A stretch of DNA of 64,000 bases from assembly GCA_951804985.1 (NCBI GenBank), contig OX638134.1:2294001-2358000 (forward strand). The letters are read 5' to 3'. This document shows, in pieces, positions 24,504 through 35,762 of this stretch. Numbering within the stretch: position 1 is the stretch's first letter; the number at the start of each line of letters is the position of its first letter. Under the pieces are notes generated by a model, which was given only the letters and a program-made list of their open reading frames with translations, searched no databases and was not told the origin of the DNA. A program made the translations under genes and the position numbers. Source of the DNA: Dryomyza anilis. Its lineage: Eukaryota > Arthropoda > Insecta > Diptera > Dryomyzidae.

Positions 24504-26524
24504 TCACAACTGTGGATGCGTATGAAACTCAGATATATTCACCTGATTAATGTTGCCAAGTATCTGATGACCCTGCAGCGTTTGCACCTGGGCAATTGAC
24601 AATGAAGTGGTGCCGTCAGTGTTTTCGGTTTGTGTCACTATCTGTTGTTGGGGGCCTGCCGTTGTTGTGGTTATGTTACCCGATTGATCTATGATTTGAT
24701 GATGTTGCTGCTGCTGTAATTGTTGCACCTGCTGCTGTTGTTGCTGTCCGCCGGCACTTGTTGTCGTCACTGTCATAGTCTGCTGTCCTTGGTTCTGTGC
24801 ATCTGGATCCTTTTTTACTTGCACCGCCTGCAGCGTGTGCAGCGACTGTACCGATTGCACCTGCGGAATTGTGCTAACCGTCGAATTGCCTGCCGCAATA
24901 ACGTTGCTGGTGCCAGCAGAGCTCGGTGATTTTTTCGCACCAGGCGAACCTGTAACACAAATGAAGCAAGAGTGGGGGAAACAGATTTTAGAAACACATT
25001 TGGACCTTTTTAACATGTATAAGTTTTAAGAGCGTCTGGTCACAACAACCGCTGCAGCGAATGTTTTTGGATCTTTTTCGATCGATCTTCTCGTTTTATC
25101 TGAATAAAACGACATGAAAACGCTCAACAAATGTCGCAGATGAAGCAAAAAAACAAAAAATACAACACTACTAAGAAAGGTGGCTACAAACGCATTAGTT
25201 TGGACTTCATTTTCATGTCAACTTTATTCAAATAAAAACGTAAAACTATAAACTTGTCTTGTTTGTACAATAGATGTGGCTGTTGTATATGTGATTAAAT
25301 GTAATGTAAATGGTAAAATTAAATTTTATCGGAATTAACTAAACAAATACATACCGCGTTTATACTACTCTTAAAGACCTTTTAACTATTTATTAAATCA
25401 AAACATTTAATCGTTTCATAATTTTAGCATGATGTTGAAGATGTTTTCTCTTCGTCATTCGATTTGCAATAATGCGCTTTAACGTATGTATAAACGAAGT
25501 GAACGGAATTTAATTAATGCTAAATAAAATAATATATAAATATGTACAACAAAAAACAGCACTATGCCATGTGAAAGGAATGATTTTGAGTCGGTCTAAG
25601 AGACAATTACTGCCCAATAGAGCGGACAAGAATATTCGCAGTAGGAGGCATGCTGCAAAAACATGCCTCCGAAGTCTCAGCGAAGCCAATGCGACCTCAA
25701 TTTATGTGTGTTCTTAATAGCTGCAGACGAACTCAGGGCGCAAAAACTTGATCGCTAACAATGTGTATCACATTGCCCATCGCACCTTGGCCGACCACGT
25801 GTGGTTCTTGTTTCAGCATCGGCGGTGCTACATTGGCGTGACTGACAATGATCGAATGTGGTGCTCCCACAGTAGCGATGGCTGCACCGCCTGCCGTCGT
25901 TGCTATTGTTGTGGGTACTACTGATGCCACCATATTAGGCGTAGCATGAAAACTTGGCACCACGCCCAGCGTATTAATAACTGGCGTGTGAGCTGTGGTT
26001 GGCGCTCTTGCCTCGGCGGTTGTGATTTCTGTTGTTGTCGTGCTCATGGCATCGTCGTCGTCTAACTCGTCTGACTTACTTTTCTTATCTTTCTTGACGC
26101 CCGGCTTGGCAAAGTGACGCAGCTCCAAGTGACGACGCAAATTACGCGATTGACGAATTACGGCATAGCAGATGGGACAAGTGGCCGGTTGTTCGGATTG
26201 AGAGCGCGATCGTGGTTCTGCAAAGAAAGTAATGCATGATGAGCCCAAACATAAAATTATTATTAATTTTATGAAATCTTACTGTCTGCACTGCCGCCTG
26301 CACTGGCGGTTTTGCTTCGCTTGGTCGACTTTGATGCTGGCGTGGTTGGTAGCGTTCCGCCGACAGAGCCGTCGGTGTTGTTGCCGCCAGTGCTGACCGG
26401 TGTCATGTTGGGATCTACGGTCACAATAGTCTCCACTTTTGTCACTTCACTCTTAATATGTGGCGTCGACGTAATGCTGGGCCCTTCGTTGCCATTTTCA
26501 ATATGTTGCTGTTGTTGTTGTTGC

Positions 26525-26557
<33 letters not shown>

Positions 26558-26569
26558 TGTTGCTGCTGT

Positions 26570-26604
<35 letters not shown>

Positions 26605-26620
26605 CTGTTGTTGCTGCTGT

Positions 26621-26658
<38 letters not shown>

Positions 26659-29600
26659 ATGTATCTGTTGTTGCTGTAAATTTGCTGCATGTGTGGTCGT
26701 CGGCGTGGTCATAATATTTTCCATGCCCTCAACTTTGGTTATCTTGGGAGCAGTGGCTGCAAATTTTTGTTGTTATTAAATGTGTTATTATGCAGCGACC
26801 TTCTATACTCACGCGACAGCTTCTTAACACGCGGCTTGCGCTTGCGAGCCGGCAAAAACTGCTGAATGACATCCTTCGAAGCGTCGGCGGTCACAATCGT
26901 CTGTTGCTGCTGTTGTCCGGTGCCGGGGGTGTTCTGTGTCGTGGTCTGCATGATTTGTCCGGTTTGGTGAATGTCCTCGACTACTTGGGCATGAACAGTT
27001 TGCTGGGGCGCCGTGGCTATAGTCGCTATTAGTTGATCCTGCTCCTGGATACCGCCAAAATGGAAAATTATTAGTGGAAATTAACAGTGAATGTCGCCAG
27101 TGTAACTTACGTGATGGTGTTGCGGTATCATGTGTTGCAATTGTATCGAATGGGTGGTGAAATCGTCCTTGGTGACCGTTTGAGGAGCGAGCCCCTGTAT
27201 GTTCAGGCATTGCGCCGCCTGCAGCAACGAGGGCAGCTGCGCGTGGTCTACACTCACTTCGCCTCGATAAACAAACTCCAGCAACGCTTCTAGGTCATTG
27301 GCATTGACGCCAGCCAACATGACGACAGGATGTTTACATGGCGTATTCTGTAAAAAAAAAGACGACGGTTAAAAAAAAACAGGTAAAAGGTGTGGAGAAA
27401 TGAAGAAACCGACTGAGAACTCGATAATAGAAAAACAAAAATTACAAAATATTAGGGCGATTGATAGAAGAAATTAATCAGCCTTATCGTGAATAAAATT
27501 CCTCAGGAAATTTTTGCCCTTGATGGAAAAAAGGTATCGTGAACAATGTTCAAAAAGGCAAAAATGTTTCCCTAAAAAAATACGTATCATAAACAAGATT
27601 TTGGAGGGAAAATTACCCTTATTTCACTCACAAAATTACGCCACTTTTCATCGGGGAAAATAATTAATTAAAAGCAAACACATTTTAATTAACTATAATT
27701 TTATTTATAATATGTTAACAAATATCTATGTATAGCACCAAAATTATTAAAATAAAAGTTAGTTACATATTTCTGCATATATTAATTACTGATATATTGA
27801 ACCACTGTAAAAACTTCACCGGATAGGGGGGAATATCTTAATTTTTTTCAACTCTTGAAAAATGAACGCAGTATAATCACAACATTTTCTTAAATGGAAA
27901 ACTACAATTAAGAGTCCTTTTATATGCTTTTGCAGTATAACATAATTTTAACTTCAATATTTATTTGCACAACACAACGCAACTTTAAGAACAACACTGT
28001 TTGACATTTGGCAAAACGGCTGATTTAGCGTTGCCTGATGATCAGTTCTAATTACAAATTAAACCTTTATAGAGTTAAAAAATGTGAAATTTGTACATAA
28101 GAGTATAGTTAATTAAAAATAATAAAGATCTGTATGCATATTTTATATCTAAACTATTTTTTTACAACTATTATCTGAAATGTTAAAGAAAAACGCATAC
28201 AAACATTCAGGCAATGTTGTAAAACTGCATTCGAACTCAAATTCGATTTCGGTATTTCTTTTCGTTTCGTTTTACAAAATAAGGAGGTAAGAAAATAAAG
28301 AAATCATATGTCGTATTGAATAAAAATTTGATTTTTAAAGATGAAAAAGCAGAACATAGGAAGACTAAATTGTCCCTTCGAATCAGTGTTGCCGTTTCTT
28401 CTTTTATAACACGTGACTCCAGTTATTTTGATCTCCTGTTTTCTTCTAAATTCTTCTTTGTAGCGTCCCTGTTGAAAAACATTGACTTGTCCTTCGATAT
28501 ATATTTTTCAAAAAAATGCTGTTATTTGTTTAAATTATTCATCTTTGTTATTTTTTTCTCATACATTTTATATTTCATTATATTGAATTCATTGAAAAAA
28601 CTAAATTTCGTTCTGAGACATCGAATTCAAAACCGTTTGTTTACATATTTTATATAAAATTCAATTGTAATTCGATCGGACCATGGCCGAATATAAACTT
28701 TTCAAGTCAATACAAAGGGGTTTCAAGTATATTTTATAGGTCAAAGGACAAAAATGTTAAAATCTTTTTAATATGTCTTAGTTTATAATATGGAGTTTTC
28801 AAAAAAATAACAAATCTTCTGTTACGTTGCGTACTCCGACTAGTCAATCTCCTGCTGTTTTTTTTTTTTTCATTTATAATAAACGGCAACACTGCTTTGA
28901 ATGCAACACTTTTGGAATAAAACAAATCAGAATCCCTGTGACCCTCCTCTCATACGACCACAGCATTTTTCTCTCTACGTGCTAATTACTCTCGATTCTG
29001 TGGACTCACTTTTATTTCTTTAACAAAAAAAAAAAAACAAAAAAACACAAAGGTTGCATCATTCTATAGGAACCACTTGACGGCTCGGCTCAGCTCAGTG
29101 GTGCTCAGAGACGGCTTTTGTTTTTTTTTGTCCCACAGTGAGATACCATCAGGCAAATATAATTGCGGGTACGTCTCGTCTCTATGCATTTTTATCGTCT
29201 CTTAATACGCGTGTGAGCAGACAGAGCGGGGAGAGGATGTAGAGATACAAAGGTCGCTGAAGAGAGAGAGGTAACTCCAGAGCACTTTGGAAGAAGTCGA
29301 AAACTATAGCAACCTTAACCAACTCTACTTGAATTTAAAATAAGTTAAAACATATTATTTATAAAATTGAAAGTTTTTAAAGACTTCAAATAAAAACATC
29401 CAAGTTACTTTATGCGCCTATAACTTGGAAGACTAAGATATAATTTTGTTAAAGTTATACACTAAAAAAATACGCGACTAAAGGTCGTAAAGGTCGGTAT
29501 GATAACTAAATGATCAAGACAAATTTTGTTTGCTTGTGAAGTAGGTATGCAAATTATAAATAATATTATATATTTTTTTGAAAACGATGTAAGTTCGAAC

Positions 29601-30850
29601 AAACATTTTTAGATTGCATACACATGCATAGCACGCACGATAAGAGTAACAGACAGACAGACACACCGAAAATATGGACCTTATTACGGTGCTCAGGAGA
29701 ACGTATTTGGTGCAGCCGGCCGGAATGAGTACCTACAGACAACAACAACAACTATAACAAAAACCATACATCTATCTCCGGCAAGTCTCCGTCTCTATGT
29801 GTGATTTTATTCATTTTTATCTCTCGAAGCATTGTTGCCTTATTTGCTGTTTGTTTAAAATAAGTACGACCTGTGCTCATTGACTGTTCTTTGCTCTGTC
29901 TCCTGATTCGGAACTAATGCCAATACGCACTGGGCACAACACAGAGATCGTAAGACCCGACCGACCGCCCAGCGCAACATTGAAGAGCCATCGTCTAATT
30001 GGAATATCAGACTGACTGCGCCGCGCCGGACTTTCTTTTACATATTTTAAGTGAGTTGTGGAGAAACGCCACGCAGATGAGAATTGATTGGTTCGGTTCT
30101 CTGTTTATATTTATTTATATTATTGTTATGAATGAGGGTTTGTAGAGTAAAAAAAGAATCATTTTTCAAGTAAATTCTATGTTATAAACGGTTTAACGCT
30201 GAAGTGTTATGATTTAAAGTGATCATTGCAGATTTGTTGTTAATTTAGCTTTCACCATTCTGTTTTCACATTATATTTTTTAATTCAATTCAATTATAGG
30301 ATAGTTCAATTCGCATATGCTGCACAAGATTACTAATCCGTGTTCTATGTAATTAGTAATTAGATGGATGTGCATTCAAATTTCGAGTTTGTTGATTAAT
30401 ATTATAAAAAGTAATTGATGCATTTTTAAAGTTGAAATATCAATTGATAGATTTACATTTTCTTATCATGTGTTAAAAAAAATTAAGATCATCGATTAAA
30501 AATTGACAGATATATAAAGTTTTTTGTAAATTAATATTTGGCATTTTAAAAATGTATTTAGTAACTATTAGTTTTAAAACGACGATATATAAAATTAAAA
30601 CATGTAGCCTGGCAACCCTACTATAAGTTATAAAACAATAATGTTTAGCACTTACCTTCAGCAAATCCAACAAAAACGGAGACGCCGCGCAAAGCACTAT
30701 TTTGTGCGCCGGAAAACTACGTCCACCCGCCGCCAGGGTGCAGTCAACCAAATCGCCATGGCAGCGCAAGAGTTGAATGGCCGACACCAGCGACGTGCCG
30801 TAATCGCCCCAAGTCAGCGAGTACAGCGAGTTCATTGGCAACGCCATCAT
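24504..30850 (-). CDS. Trl: Trithorax-like / GAGA factor, isoform with Q-rich C-terminus
   Basis: Minus-strand exons are 30850-30656, 27347-27111, 27044-26813, 26756-26283, 26217-26080 and 24949-24504. All phases match, giving 573 residues. Start is the first ATG after an in-frame TAA. The product binds GAGAG DNA and acts in nuclear chromatin opening, promoter-proximal pausing and boundary function. Domains: an N-terminal BTB/POZ domain (residues about 5-120) for self-association, a basic stretch ARKRKPRVKK, a 51-residue glutamine run encoded by 26506-26658, a basic region SRSQSEQ, one C2H2 finger (CPICYAVIRQSRNLRRHLEL and following RH), and a second basic stretch. The last exon encodes a Gln-rich tail with VQSLHTLQAVQVKKDPDAQ and QVQTLQGHQILGN, which I recognise from the longer Drosophila isoform. 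The join uses an internal donor, AAAA followed by GTAAGTCAG. The 3.3-kb intron between the first two coding exons carries a hAT-like MITE. Confidence 0.92.
24950..25732 (-). other. Trl intron portion between alternative C-terminal exons
   Basis: For the longer isoform this is intron; for the shorter one it is 3' UTR. No other exon recognised. Confidence 0.5.
25733..30850 (-). CDS. Trl: Trithorax-like / GAGA factor, isoform with short alternative C-terminus
   Basis: This form uses the same first four coding exons and then reads through the internal donor at 26079-26078, ending with a stop at 25733-25735 (exon 26217-25733, 540 residues in all). The BTB domain, polyglutamine run and zinc finger are unchanged. 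After KKDKKS the tail differs: an acidic patch (DELDDDDAM), then a Thr/Ala/Val-rich region ending SDQVFAP. Drosophila has two GAGA isoforms that differ only after the finger, so this architecture is expected. Which form predominates cannot be read from the sequence. Confidence 0.85.
26506..26658 (-). repeat. Mixed CAA/CAG run encoding 51 glutamines in Trl
   Basis: An uninterrupted glutamine stretch flanked by His codons on both sides. CAA and CAG codons are interspersed, which tends to limit slippage. The tract lies between the basic NLS-like segment and the zinc finger. The apparent poly-Cys and poly-Leu frames on the opposite strand are its shadow. Confidence 0.95.
28384..28894. mobile_element. 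hAT-like MITE in Trl intron
   Basis: A 511-bp element with 14-bp perfect terminal inverted repeats (CAGTGTTGCCGTTT) that extend imperfectly. It is flanked by 8-bp repeats, CTTCGAAT at 28376-28383 and CTTTGAAT at 28895-28902, differing at one base. An 8-bp target duplication and CAG-type ends are typical of hAT transposons. No transposase frame is present. An internal stretch at 28459-28480 matches the foldback element near 58620. Confidence 0.8.
29231..29270. promoter_or_regulatory. GAGAG cluster in Trl intron
   Basis: GGGGAGAGG at about 29229-29236 and AGAGAGAGAG at 29261-29270 are consensus GAGA-factor sites within the gene for GAGA factor. More CTCTC motifs occur around 28940-29000. Function is inferred only. 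Confidence 0.4.
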
Positions 30851-31049
30851 CGGTTCAACCAATTCTCCAACGGCGTACTCGTCGTTGTAAAGAATTGTGA
30901 AAGTTTTTGTGGAGATGCGATGCCGAGAAGAAATTTAATAATAAAAACACAAAACAGAGTTTGCTCGTGGTGGCCACTCTGTAGTTAACGCGGTCGTGTC
31001 AAAATCGATTTTTTTTTTTTGTTGTTGTTGTTGTTTTCTGGTGGATGCG

Positions 31050-31166
31050 TGTTAGTGCTCTCGCTCACACTGCCTTGTTCTCTGAACTGCAAAGAGAGAA
31101 AGAGAGGGAAGAATTAAGTAAAGAGGAAAGAGGGCAATTTTGAATTCAATTTCTCTCGTTCTCTCG
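31050..31166. promoter_or_regulatory. GAGAG/CTCTC cluster upstream of the Trl start codon
   Basis: About 200-320 bp upstream of the Trl ATG are CTCTCGCTC (near 31059), GAGAGAAAGAGAGGG (31094-31108) and TTCTCTCGTTCTCTCGC (31151-31167). These are consensus binding sites for the protein that Trl encodes, which suggests autoregulation of a promoter here. The transcription start itself was not identified. Confidence 0.5.
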
Positions 31167-32521
31167 CATGCCTCTTGGTGCATTTCGTGGTATTAAATTG
31201 TTGTTGTTGGTGGTTCCTGAGTTTTTATTGGCTGACGGAGGCCATTGACAAGTTGAATCACGCGCAGAGCCTGGTCCGGTGGCTACAGTGGACAAAATAA
31301 ATTATGCTTTTCTACACAAAATGTAGTATATCCACATTTCTTTATAAATGAATACATTAAAAAAAATCATGTAGAGAATTGGAGCGAATCTGGCCAACGG
31401 AGCCCCACTCATCCATCTCACTCGCACTCACGCCACGACCAAAAATTTAGTGGCAAGAAAAACTACCAACAACACACATTGGTTTTTCTGTATTTGAAAA
31501 CGTAGCACTATTTTTAGAACATTTATAAACTGAGATCTTAAAATAAATTGTTATAAAATTATTTATTCTATTTTAATGTTTAATAAGTCCATGATCCATG
31601 ATAGCGCAGCAGCACGAAGAGAGCAGGAGAGGGCAAGAAAATTGATTTTTATCGCTAAAAATTTATTCAACACTCACTTCACTTAACACACAAACAAATT
31701 CCAATTTCCAAAAACAAAAAATTGCAGATACATAAAAATTTTCTCCGAGCACTCCCGCAGAGTGCACAATAATTAAATGCCTCACAACTTCTCGCGCCGA
31801 TTGAAAAATTTCTACTGAAAAATGAGTTCTCGTTTTTAGTGGTCGTGTGTCGCGCGTCGTCCGTCGTTTGAAATTTCTATGGTTGTGTGTGCGCATGTGT
31901 CAAAGTGTGTATTTGTATTTGTGTCAAAATGGGAGCAAGTACAGTCACGCAGCGTGGCGTTGCCAGCAGTGTTGCCAATTTTGTAGGAAAATATGCCACT
32001 GGTATTTTTCATCGTTTGTGGGACAAAACAACCATTTTTACCTTGAGTGGTGAAAAGAAAAGTGACCACATAACAGATCTTACCACACTTTGAGTGTTAT
32101 GAATCTGATCATATTCATTATTTTTTGAAAAACATTCAACAGCTTGTCGCATTTAGGTATTTATGGGTAATTGTGGTATATTTCACCTTTGGTAATTTGT
32201 GAAAATTATGTTTGGTAAAATGAACTTTGTGATAATTTTATCTGGCGACACTGGCTGCTTGGCTAGTCATTGAAAAAGAGAACAAACATCCAAAATGTAT
32301 ATGTCATATTAAGAGCACATTGATTTTTAAGTTTCAAATATAATTTATAGCTATTGACTCTATAGGATATTTTCAGCACTAAGGCAATTATGGTTGCATA
32401 TGCGTAAATGAGAGAATACAATTCTTTTGAACTCACAAAAAACATTTCGCCAGTATTATTGTAAAAAATCATCATGCAGCACCTGAAACGTTTAAACGAT
32501 GCAACTCAGTTCTGGAACTGA
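31167..32521. other. Intergenic region upstream of Trl
   Basis: No gene recognised. Further GAGAG motifs occur near 31617-31631. The short open frames on both strands around 31660-32090 are not protein-like. Confidence 0.45.
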
Positions 32522-33647
32522 GTTGGGTTGTACCAAAATCCGTTTCGTGTAGATGCTACCATTATACAAATATTTAAAGGTACATGCACTCCGACTTTAT
32601 TTGTTTTAATAAATTTGTTTTAAATGACATTTCATTGTTTTAATAAATATTTTCCAAATTATGAATACTTTTTATATTACGAAATTTTAATATTAGTCCC
32701 GTTTATACGACACATTTTGACTATGAATACCTTATCGTAATCTTTAGGACCTATTAACTGATTTGTTGATAAAAACATTTAGAAAATAAACTAATCAATA
32801 CACATTTGCTATATGTCAAAAGTCGATTATTATTTTAAGTTTATATCTTATTTTGATTATTAGAAAAGCTGTTTATATTAAAAGGAACGACTATTCTGTA
32901 GTATTTTTCGTGGTATATTTTATCTGTTGTATTTTGATGTTTTTTTTTAATTGAAAATCCATTTTTTACTAAAAAAAAAAACAGATATTTTTAGCGATAT
33001 TCTTTAATTTCTTGAATGTGATAAGGTATTTTATTATATATGTCTAATATAATGCATCGACCAACTTGCGTTCAAATCTTCTATAAAAATTATGCCAATG
33101 CTTTTGCCTTAAATTCGGAAGACCGAACAAATTACTTCGTCCATACGGTACAAACTGCTTGACTGACTTCATTATTTCGGAGCATTCAAGCAGTCGATCG
33201 CAATCGATCGCGATGGCTCATGCAATACACATAAAATCTCGCCAAAAGGCTGCATTTGATTTTTAAAATTTTTCTACCTATGATGTGCACTCGTCAAAAA
33301 CTGCGCTCGAATTAAAAAATTACGGGCTTCTGACAGTTTCGTAGATGTTAAAGCCTACAAAGCTTTTCAAATAGAAAATGTTTCTATTTTTTTTTTCGAC
33401 TTCAAAAGCTTGAACGCTTTGTATTTAGTCTAGTCCCATATAAACGCATGTATTTCTATTCATCTGTCAAAGCCAAGCAAGCAAAGCAAGTATTGAAACA
33501 TCTGCTTAAGTTGAACGGATTTGCGTCCACACGATACAACCTTCTTGACAGACCAGCGAAAAAGTCAAAATTAGTGGACTTCATCCAATCTGTCGTTAAA
33601 TGAGTCGTCGTAGCATCCACACGGTATGATTTTGGTACAACCTAACC
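32522..33647. mobile_element. Possible TIR element upstream of the MADF gene
   Basis: The sequence at 32522-32560 (core GGGTTGTACCAAAATC, then CGTGTAGATGCTACC) recurs inverted at 33610-33647 (GTAGCATCCACACGG, then GATTTTGGTACAACCTAACC), with several mismatches. A third, direct, more diverged copy of the motif follows at about 33649-33683. It could be one 1.1-kb non-autonomous element or a set of short dispersed repeats. There is no coding capacity inside. Confidence 0.45.
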
Positions 33648-33800
33648 AAGTTGTACTACATGTGGTACCGTGTGGATGCCGCTATTGATATCGAAACGAA
33701 TAGATATCGAATAGAAAGTATTCGAATGCAGGCATTATGTAGCACTAAATTTTTGAATAACACAACAAAGACTACACGTGTGGGATTAATATACAAAATT

Positions 33801-35243
33801 ATGGAAGATCTAATAAAATTAGTGTACTTGCATCCCATTTTGTACGATTTAAATAATGAACATTATAAAAACAAGAAAAAGAAGGATAAAGTATGGACAA
33901 AACTTGCACTGACATTAAGTGAAGATGGTAAGAAATATGTTTCTATCGACTGAGAAATAAATATACAATTTGAAATATTGATTAAAATATGGTGGCATTC
34001 TTGTGTTCGCATGCATCAAATACTTGGAAACATTGCATTTCATTCGCCATGTAGGACTCGAACTGATTATTTTCTGACTGGTGAGAAATTCCTTTAACGC
34101 TGCCAAGCCATTTACAGTATGTGTCGCGAACGGCGTGCTTGCCGAATTCGTTATGACGTTATAATTTTTTTTTAAATTGGTATAATTTTCAATGTACCAA
34201 AAATTCAGACTTTTGGCCAATTAAAATTTAATTTTGGAACACTGTGCATCAGTGTAAAAATTGATCGAGTAAATTAAATCTTAAAATAATGCATCATATT
34301 TTTATAAATAAATTAACATACTATCTAATGAAATATTTCAGTTCTTGTAATAAAAAAGAAGTGGCGAAATCTAAAGGACACCTATTGTAAATATTTAAAA
34401 AGTTCATTTCGCGATGATCTTTACTATAACCGCTATAAAAAGTGGCAATGGGCAGAACACATGGAACAATTCCGGAAATATATGTCCAATGACAATTCCG
34501 AAATAACATTTGACACAGATGAAAGATCATTTAAAGATAGTGTAGAATATGCCACCGATGACAAAGAAGACATTGATGAAGTTCAAATTTCATATGGCCC
34601 TCCGGCAAAAAAGCAATGCCTTGACATGTATGATAGATCTGCTAATGATAGTGAAGACCACACTGGAAATAGTGAATATAATGATGAAGACCAAATTTCA
34701 AATGGTCAAAAGGAAAAACAACAAAGCTTTGCTGCACATGTGGTATCAATTAATAGTGAAGAATATGGAAGTGGGGACGAGCCAAGCGACAAGGAAGAAG
34801 ATGAAGTAGAAATTCCACATTTAAAAAAAGAAAATGAAAAGCTTATTCCAACAACTGATTTAAGTCAAAACGATTCCCAACTCAAAGAACAATCCGTGGT
34901 CGATAGTTCAAATGTCAACCAATCGGAATATAACGGGACGCGAATACAAAAACTTCCGCCAAAAACTCAACAATGCCAAAACCAACCGAAGAGATTGAAT
35001 TCGTCCGGTCCAAGTATGTTAAAAGCGAATGCGCCACAGTACGAACGAATTTCACATACAATGCAACAAAGTAATCGTAGTCTACAACCCGTGCCAGTGG
35101 AGGACGCAACAGATTTGATACTTATGGGCTACTCCAAAGCAATCAAGAAATTGTCTCCCGAATCACAAGCAACAGTAAAACTAGAATTTGCAAAAATTTT
35201 ATATCGTGAAGAAATCAAACATATTCGAAATAAAAAGAAATGA
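33801..35243 (+). CDS. MADF-BESS domain protein (putative transcription factor)
   Basis: Two exons, 33801-33927 and 34342-35243, join in phase and encode 342 residues. The first ATG in the exon is used; the open frame upstream has no better start. The N-terminal part (about residues 3-90) looks like a MADF domain, a Myb-like DNA-binding fold: LIKLVYLHPILYDL, then VWTKLALTL, then KKWRNLKDTY and FRDDLYYNRYKKW. The middle is acidic and Ser/Asn/Gln-rich, probably disordered. The C-terminal segment around LILMGYSKAIKKLSPESQ matches a BESS motif, used for protein-protein contact. Members of this family, such as Adf-1 relatives, are usually sequence-specific regulators. Target unknown. The gene is tail-to-tail with Atg3, with 519 bp between stop codons. 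A poly(A) signal AATAAA lies at 35379-35384. Confidence 0.8.
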
Positions 35244-35378
35244 AATTTGAAATTGCAGGCATTTATTCTATACAAATTTTCCTTTATTTAATTTTTTATA
35301 ATTTCATAGTTTTTATTGTTTATGTTTGTTAAAACCATTCGTAATTTTGATTTCGTTTTAAGAATGTATTGTATTGCA

Positions 35379-35384
35379 ATAAAT
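35379..35384 (+). terminator. Candidate poly(A) signal of the MADF-BESS gene
   Basis: AATAAA 136 bases past the stop codon, the first such hexamer downstream. Confidence 0.5.
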
Positions 35385-35762
35385 ACAAAACAAAGCTGTA
35401 AAACTTTAAAGCATACAAAATACCAGATTATGGTATTTCAGAGATACACTTGCCCATTCGTTATAATGCAAATCAGTTTATAAATAGCACGTGGTAAAGC
35501 AAATATAATAAATAAGTTTTAGTTTCAAATTGTGATTCATATTAACAATATAGTTCTAAGGTATCTTAATTAATCTGTTATTTCACAGCACTATATTATA
35601 ATCATTGAAGACTCAATAAATTTGAAATTATGTAGTTAAAAGTTGTAATTTATAATATGCATTTGAGTTGATTAGTACATAATATCATGTTGAATTAAAG
35701 TAAAACACTATTAGCTTAATTTTTAACACATTACATCTATGTGGAACATATCAAAATTTAAA

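Larger units (their letters stand above)
27348..30655 (-). other. First coding intron of Trl
   Basis: The intron contains the element at 28384-28894 and two GAGAG-rich stretches near 29231-29270. No additional coding exon was recognised. A 5' non-coding exon or second promoter could lie here, but I cannot show one. Confidence 0.5.

Noticed and set aside
26312..26690. Poly-Cys and poly-Leu plus-strand frames and a poly-Asn/Ser minus-strand frame
   Set aside because: They are other-frame readings of the glutamine tract in Trl.
33651..33800. N-terminal extension of the MADF-BESS protein
   Set aside because: The frame is open from a TTG, but the sequence there is repeat-like and the MADF domain starts right at the ATG at 33801.
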